From the NCBI GenBank assembly GCA_030055575.1, contig JASFYL010000005.1, forward strand, positions 1-45,153: DNA of 45,153 nt, written 5' to 3'. Of the stretch, positions 43,465 to 45,153 are shown piece after piece. Position 1 is the first letter of the stretch; the number at the start of each line of letters is the position of its first letter. This DNA is from Thermoproteota archaeon (lineage in GTDB: Archaea > Thermoproteota > Methanomethylicia > Methanomethylicales > Methanomethylicaceae). Under the pieces are notes generated by a model. That model was given only the letters and a program-made list of their open reading frames with translations. It was not told the origin of the DNA and made no database searches. A program made the position numbers and the translations under genes.

Positions 43465-44264
43465 CGCTGACGAAGAGGATCATACCTTGCCTGGACGTCG
43501 ACAAGGGCAGGGTGGTCAAGGGTATAAAGTTCGTGAACCTAAGGGACGCGGGCGACCCGGTAGAGCAGGCGCTGGAATACGAGCGGCAGGGGGCTGACGA
43601 GATCGTCTTTCTGGACATCACGGCTTCGTCGGACAACAGGGAGACGATGTTAGAAATCGTTAGGAAGACGGCGTACGAGCTCTCGATCCCCTTCACCGTG
43701 GGGGGCGGGATAAGGAGCTACGCCGACGTTAGGAGGGTTCTTATGGCTGGGGCGGACAAGGTCTCGCTGAACACTGCCGCCGTCAAGAACCCCAAGCTGA
43801 TCACAGAGGGAGCGGAGATCTTCGGCAGCCAGTGCATAGTGGTCGCAATAGACGCGAAGAGGGTGGGCTGCGAAGAACCGAGGTGGGAGGTCTATACGCA
43901 CGGGGGTCGGGTCGCGACCGGGATCGACGCGGTCGCTTGGGCGGTGAAGGCGGAGGAGATGGGAGCTGGCGAGATCCTGCTGACGAGCATGGACTTTGAC
44001 GGGTCGAAGGATGGGTATGACGTAGAGCTCACCAGGCGGGTATCGGAGAGCGTCAACATACCCGTCATCGCGTCCGGAGGCGCAGGGAATCCTGCCCACA
44101 TATACGAGGCGCTCACCGCTGGGAAGGCGGACGCGGCACTGGCAGCATCAATATTCCACTATGCCGAGTTCACCGTGGGCGAGGTGAAGGAGTACCTGCT
44201 CGAGAGGGGCGTGCCTGTGAGGACCGTGCGGGGCGCTGTAAGATCCTGTAAGAATGCGGTATGA
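43461..44264 (+). CDS. hisF: Imidazole glycerol phosphate synthase, cyclase subunit
   Basis: The 267-residue barrel has [14 protein letters not shown] (catalytic Asp near 11), [22 protein letters not shown] (second catalytic Asp) and ASGGAGN. It forms IGP and AICAR with HisH. The GTG start overlaps the hisA stop (GTGA). Confidence 0.95.
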   Translation: MTLTKRIIPCLDVDKGRVVKGIKFVNLRDAGDPVEQALEYERQGADEIVFLDITASSDNRETMLEIVRKTAYELSIPFTVGGGIRSYADVRRVLMAGADKVSLNTAAVKNPKLITEGAEIFGSQCIVVAIDAKRVGCEEPRWEVYTHGGRVATGIDAVAWAVKAEEMGAGEILLTSMDFDGSKDGYDVELTRRVSESVNIPVIASGGAGNPAHIYEALTAGKADAALAASIFHYAEFTVGEVKEYLLERGVPVRTVRGAVRSCKNAV

Positions 44265-44299
44265 AACCCATTGATGAGTAGCGGAAGAGGGGTGCGAAG

Positions 44300-44962
44300 A
44301 TGGCAGAAGAGACGGAAAATGCAGGCGTGAGGATAGGCGCGGAGGAGATCAACAAGCTGGTCGGTTCTCTAGACTTTGCGAAGCTGGGCGGCATAATCCC
44401 GGTCGTGGTAGTGAGCGAGGACGGGAAGGTGCTGATGCTCGCGTTCATGGACGAGGAGGCGCTGAGGAAGACGCTGAGCACGGGGATGATGCACTACTGG
44501 TCAAGGTCCAGGAAGAGGCTCTGGATGAAAGGGGAGGAATCGGGGCATTATCAGTACGTACTCGGGGTGTACGCGGACTGCGACTCGGATTCTCTACTCT
44601 TCAAAGTAAAACAGGTGGGGAAGGCGTGTCATACAGGGGAGGCGACCTGCTTCCACAAACAGGTGGTAGGATACTTAGCGCCATGGGAGGTACTCACGGA
44701 GCTCGAGGAGGTCGTCAAGGAGAGGATCTCGAGCCCACGGGAGGGCTCTTACACTTCGAAGATCGCCTCGGGCGGATTGGTGAAAGCCGCTAAGAAGGTC
44801 GGCGAGGAAGGCGTCGAGGCGGCTCTGGCAAGCGTCGCTGAGGGTAAGGATAGGGCGGTCAGCGAGGCTGCGGACTTGCTCTACCACCTGATAATACTCC
44901 TGCAGATGAAAGGAGTCAGTCTGGAGGAAGTATACAGGGAGCTGAAGAAGAGGAGGAAGTGA
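44300..44962 (+). CDS. hisIE: Bifunctional HisI/HisE
   Basis: The 220-residue fusion joins PRA-CH cyclohydrolase (FMDEEALRKT, WSRSRKRLWMKGE, DCDSDSLLFKV, ACHTGEATCF: zinc and Mg ligands) with PRA-PH pyrophosphohydrolase (YTSKIASGG, KKVGEEGVEAALA, EAADLLYHLI). It carries out steps two and three. It starts after 35 nt, the widest gap in the operon, and is its last gene. Confidence 0.94.
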   Translation: MAEETENAGVRIGAEEINKLVGSLDFAKLGGIIPVVVVSEDGKVLMLAFMDEEALRKTLSTGMMHYWSRSRKRLWMKGEESGHYQYVLGVYADCDSDSLLFKVKQVGKACHTGEATCFHKQVVGYLAPWEVLTELEEVVKERISSPREGSYTSKIASGGLVKAAKKVGEEGVEAALASVAEGKDRAVSEAADLLYHLIILLQMKGVSLEEVYRELKKRRK

Positions 44963-45009
44963 TGATCGAGTCCGGGACTCAGGCATCCCGGCGACGAAGC
45001 AGCATTCGC

Positions 45010-45153
45010 TCAGGGCCTTGCTTGGCTCTCCTGCTCCAGCTTTTCCTTCACATCCTTGAGGGCCTCTGTCAGCCTCAGCTGCCTCCCCTTTTCCTTCATC
45101 GCGATCGCAATATCGTATACCTCCTCCACACTCTCAAAGTGGAGTGCCCTCAC
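45010..45153 (-). CDS. C-terminal end of an unidentified protein (partial)
   Basis: The last 47 residues of a minus-strand gene that continues past the right edge. The sequence ALHFESVEEVYDIAIAMKEK and then TEALKDVKEKLEQES is helical and charged, perhaps a coiled coil. The stop is TGA at 45010-45012. I do not recognise it. The 47-bp gap to hisIE is convergent. Confidence 0.6.
   Translation of the reverse strand: MRALHFESVEEVYDIAIAMKEKGRQLRLTEALKDVKEKLEQESQARP

Noticed and set aside
1-45153. tRNA, rRNA, CRISPR arrays, transposons
   Set aside because: No T-loop-like clusters with acceptor pairing, no regularly spaced repeats and no transposase motifs were found on reading; a covariance-model scan was not possible.

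Overview
The window comes from an archaeon, most likely of the TACK group (Methanomethylicia/Verstraetearchaeota-, Bathyarchaeia- or Korarchaeota-like). Signs of this are TATA-box promoters about 26 nt upstream of leaderless or short-leader starts, frequent GTG and TTG starts, an archaeal Holliday junction resolvase, a Cren7-like chromatin protein, a geranylgeranyl reductase, FlaI/FlaJ-type pilus genes and an archaeal ZPR1 protein. A complete DnaK-DnaJ-GrpE set, a class III (oxygen-sensitive) ribonucleotide reductase with its activase, and several iron-sulfur CCG-domain proteins suggest an anaerobe. No rRNA, tRNA, CRISPR array or insertion sequence was recognised. The exact lineage is inference.

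Layout. 1-790: AT-rich wreck of a B12-binding radical SAM gene (minus strand). 901-4195: phenylacetate-CoA ligase plus ACT protein, a 50-residue zinc-ribbon Cren7-like protein, and an aminotransferase. 4245-8065: MarC-type membrane protein, HD hydrolase, small HTH protein, Pit phosphate transporter and a convergent DUF47/PhoU-like protein. 8287-10294: lutAB-like iron-sulfur pair. 10384-14111: grpE-dnaK-dnaJ (minus), with a divergent HdrD/GlpC-like iron-sulfur protein at 14304-15419. 15486-18960: minus-strand group of YchF-type GTPase, AIM24-like protein, Nudix hydrolase, Hjc-type nuclease and a divergent PDCD5-like protein. 19085-24843: creatininase-family and YjbQ proteins, a TPR protein, an orphan histidine kinase, geranylgeranyl reductase, an FAH-family enzyme and RNase HI. 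25025-27673: PLP trans-sulfuration enzyme, ZPR1, TrmO and a small membrane protein. 27777-31624: pilin, secretion ATPase and membrane platform of a type IV pilus. 31763-33568: secreted beta-propeller protein. 33757-36731: nrdD-nrdG. 37373-44962: hisZ-G-D-C-B-H-A-F-IE, tightly overlapped, covering every step of histidine synthesis except histidinol-phosphate phosphatase. 45010-45153: end of an unidentified minus-strand gene.

Most notable: (i) the N-terminus of HisZ is split by an apparent +1 frameshift at a His codon followed by a stop (CAC TAG) at the head of the his operon; (ii) a Cren7-like protein carrying a four-cysteine zinc ribbon, too short for usual gene-calling cutoffs; (iii) a multiply frameshifted B12-radical SAM pseudogene lacking its cluster-binding segment; (iv) DnaK with Ser in place of the phosphate-2 Asp; (v) a compact one-pilin pilus operon facing a secreted beta-propeller gene.
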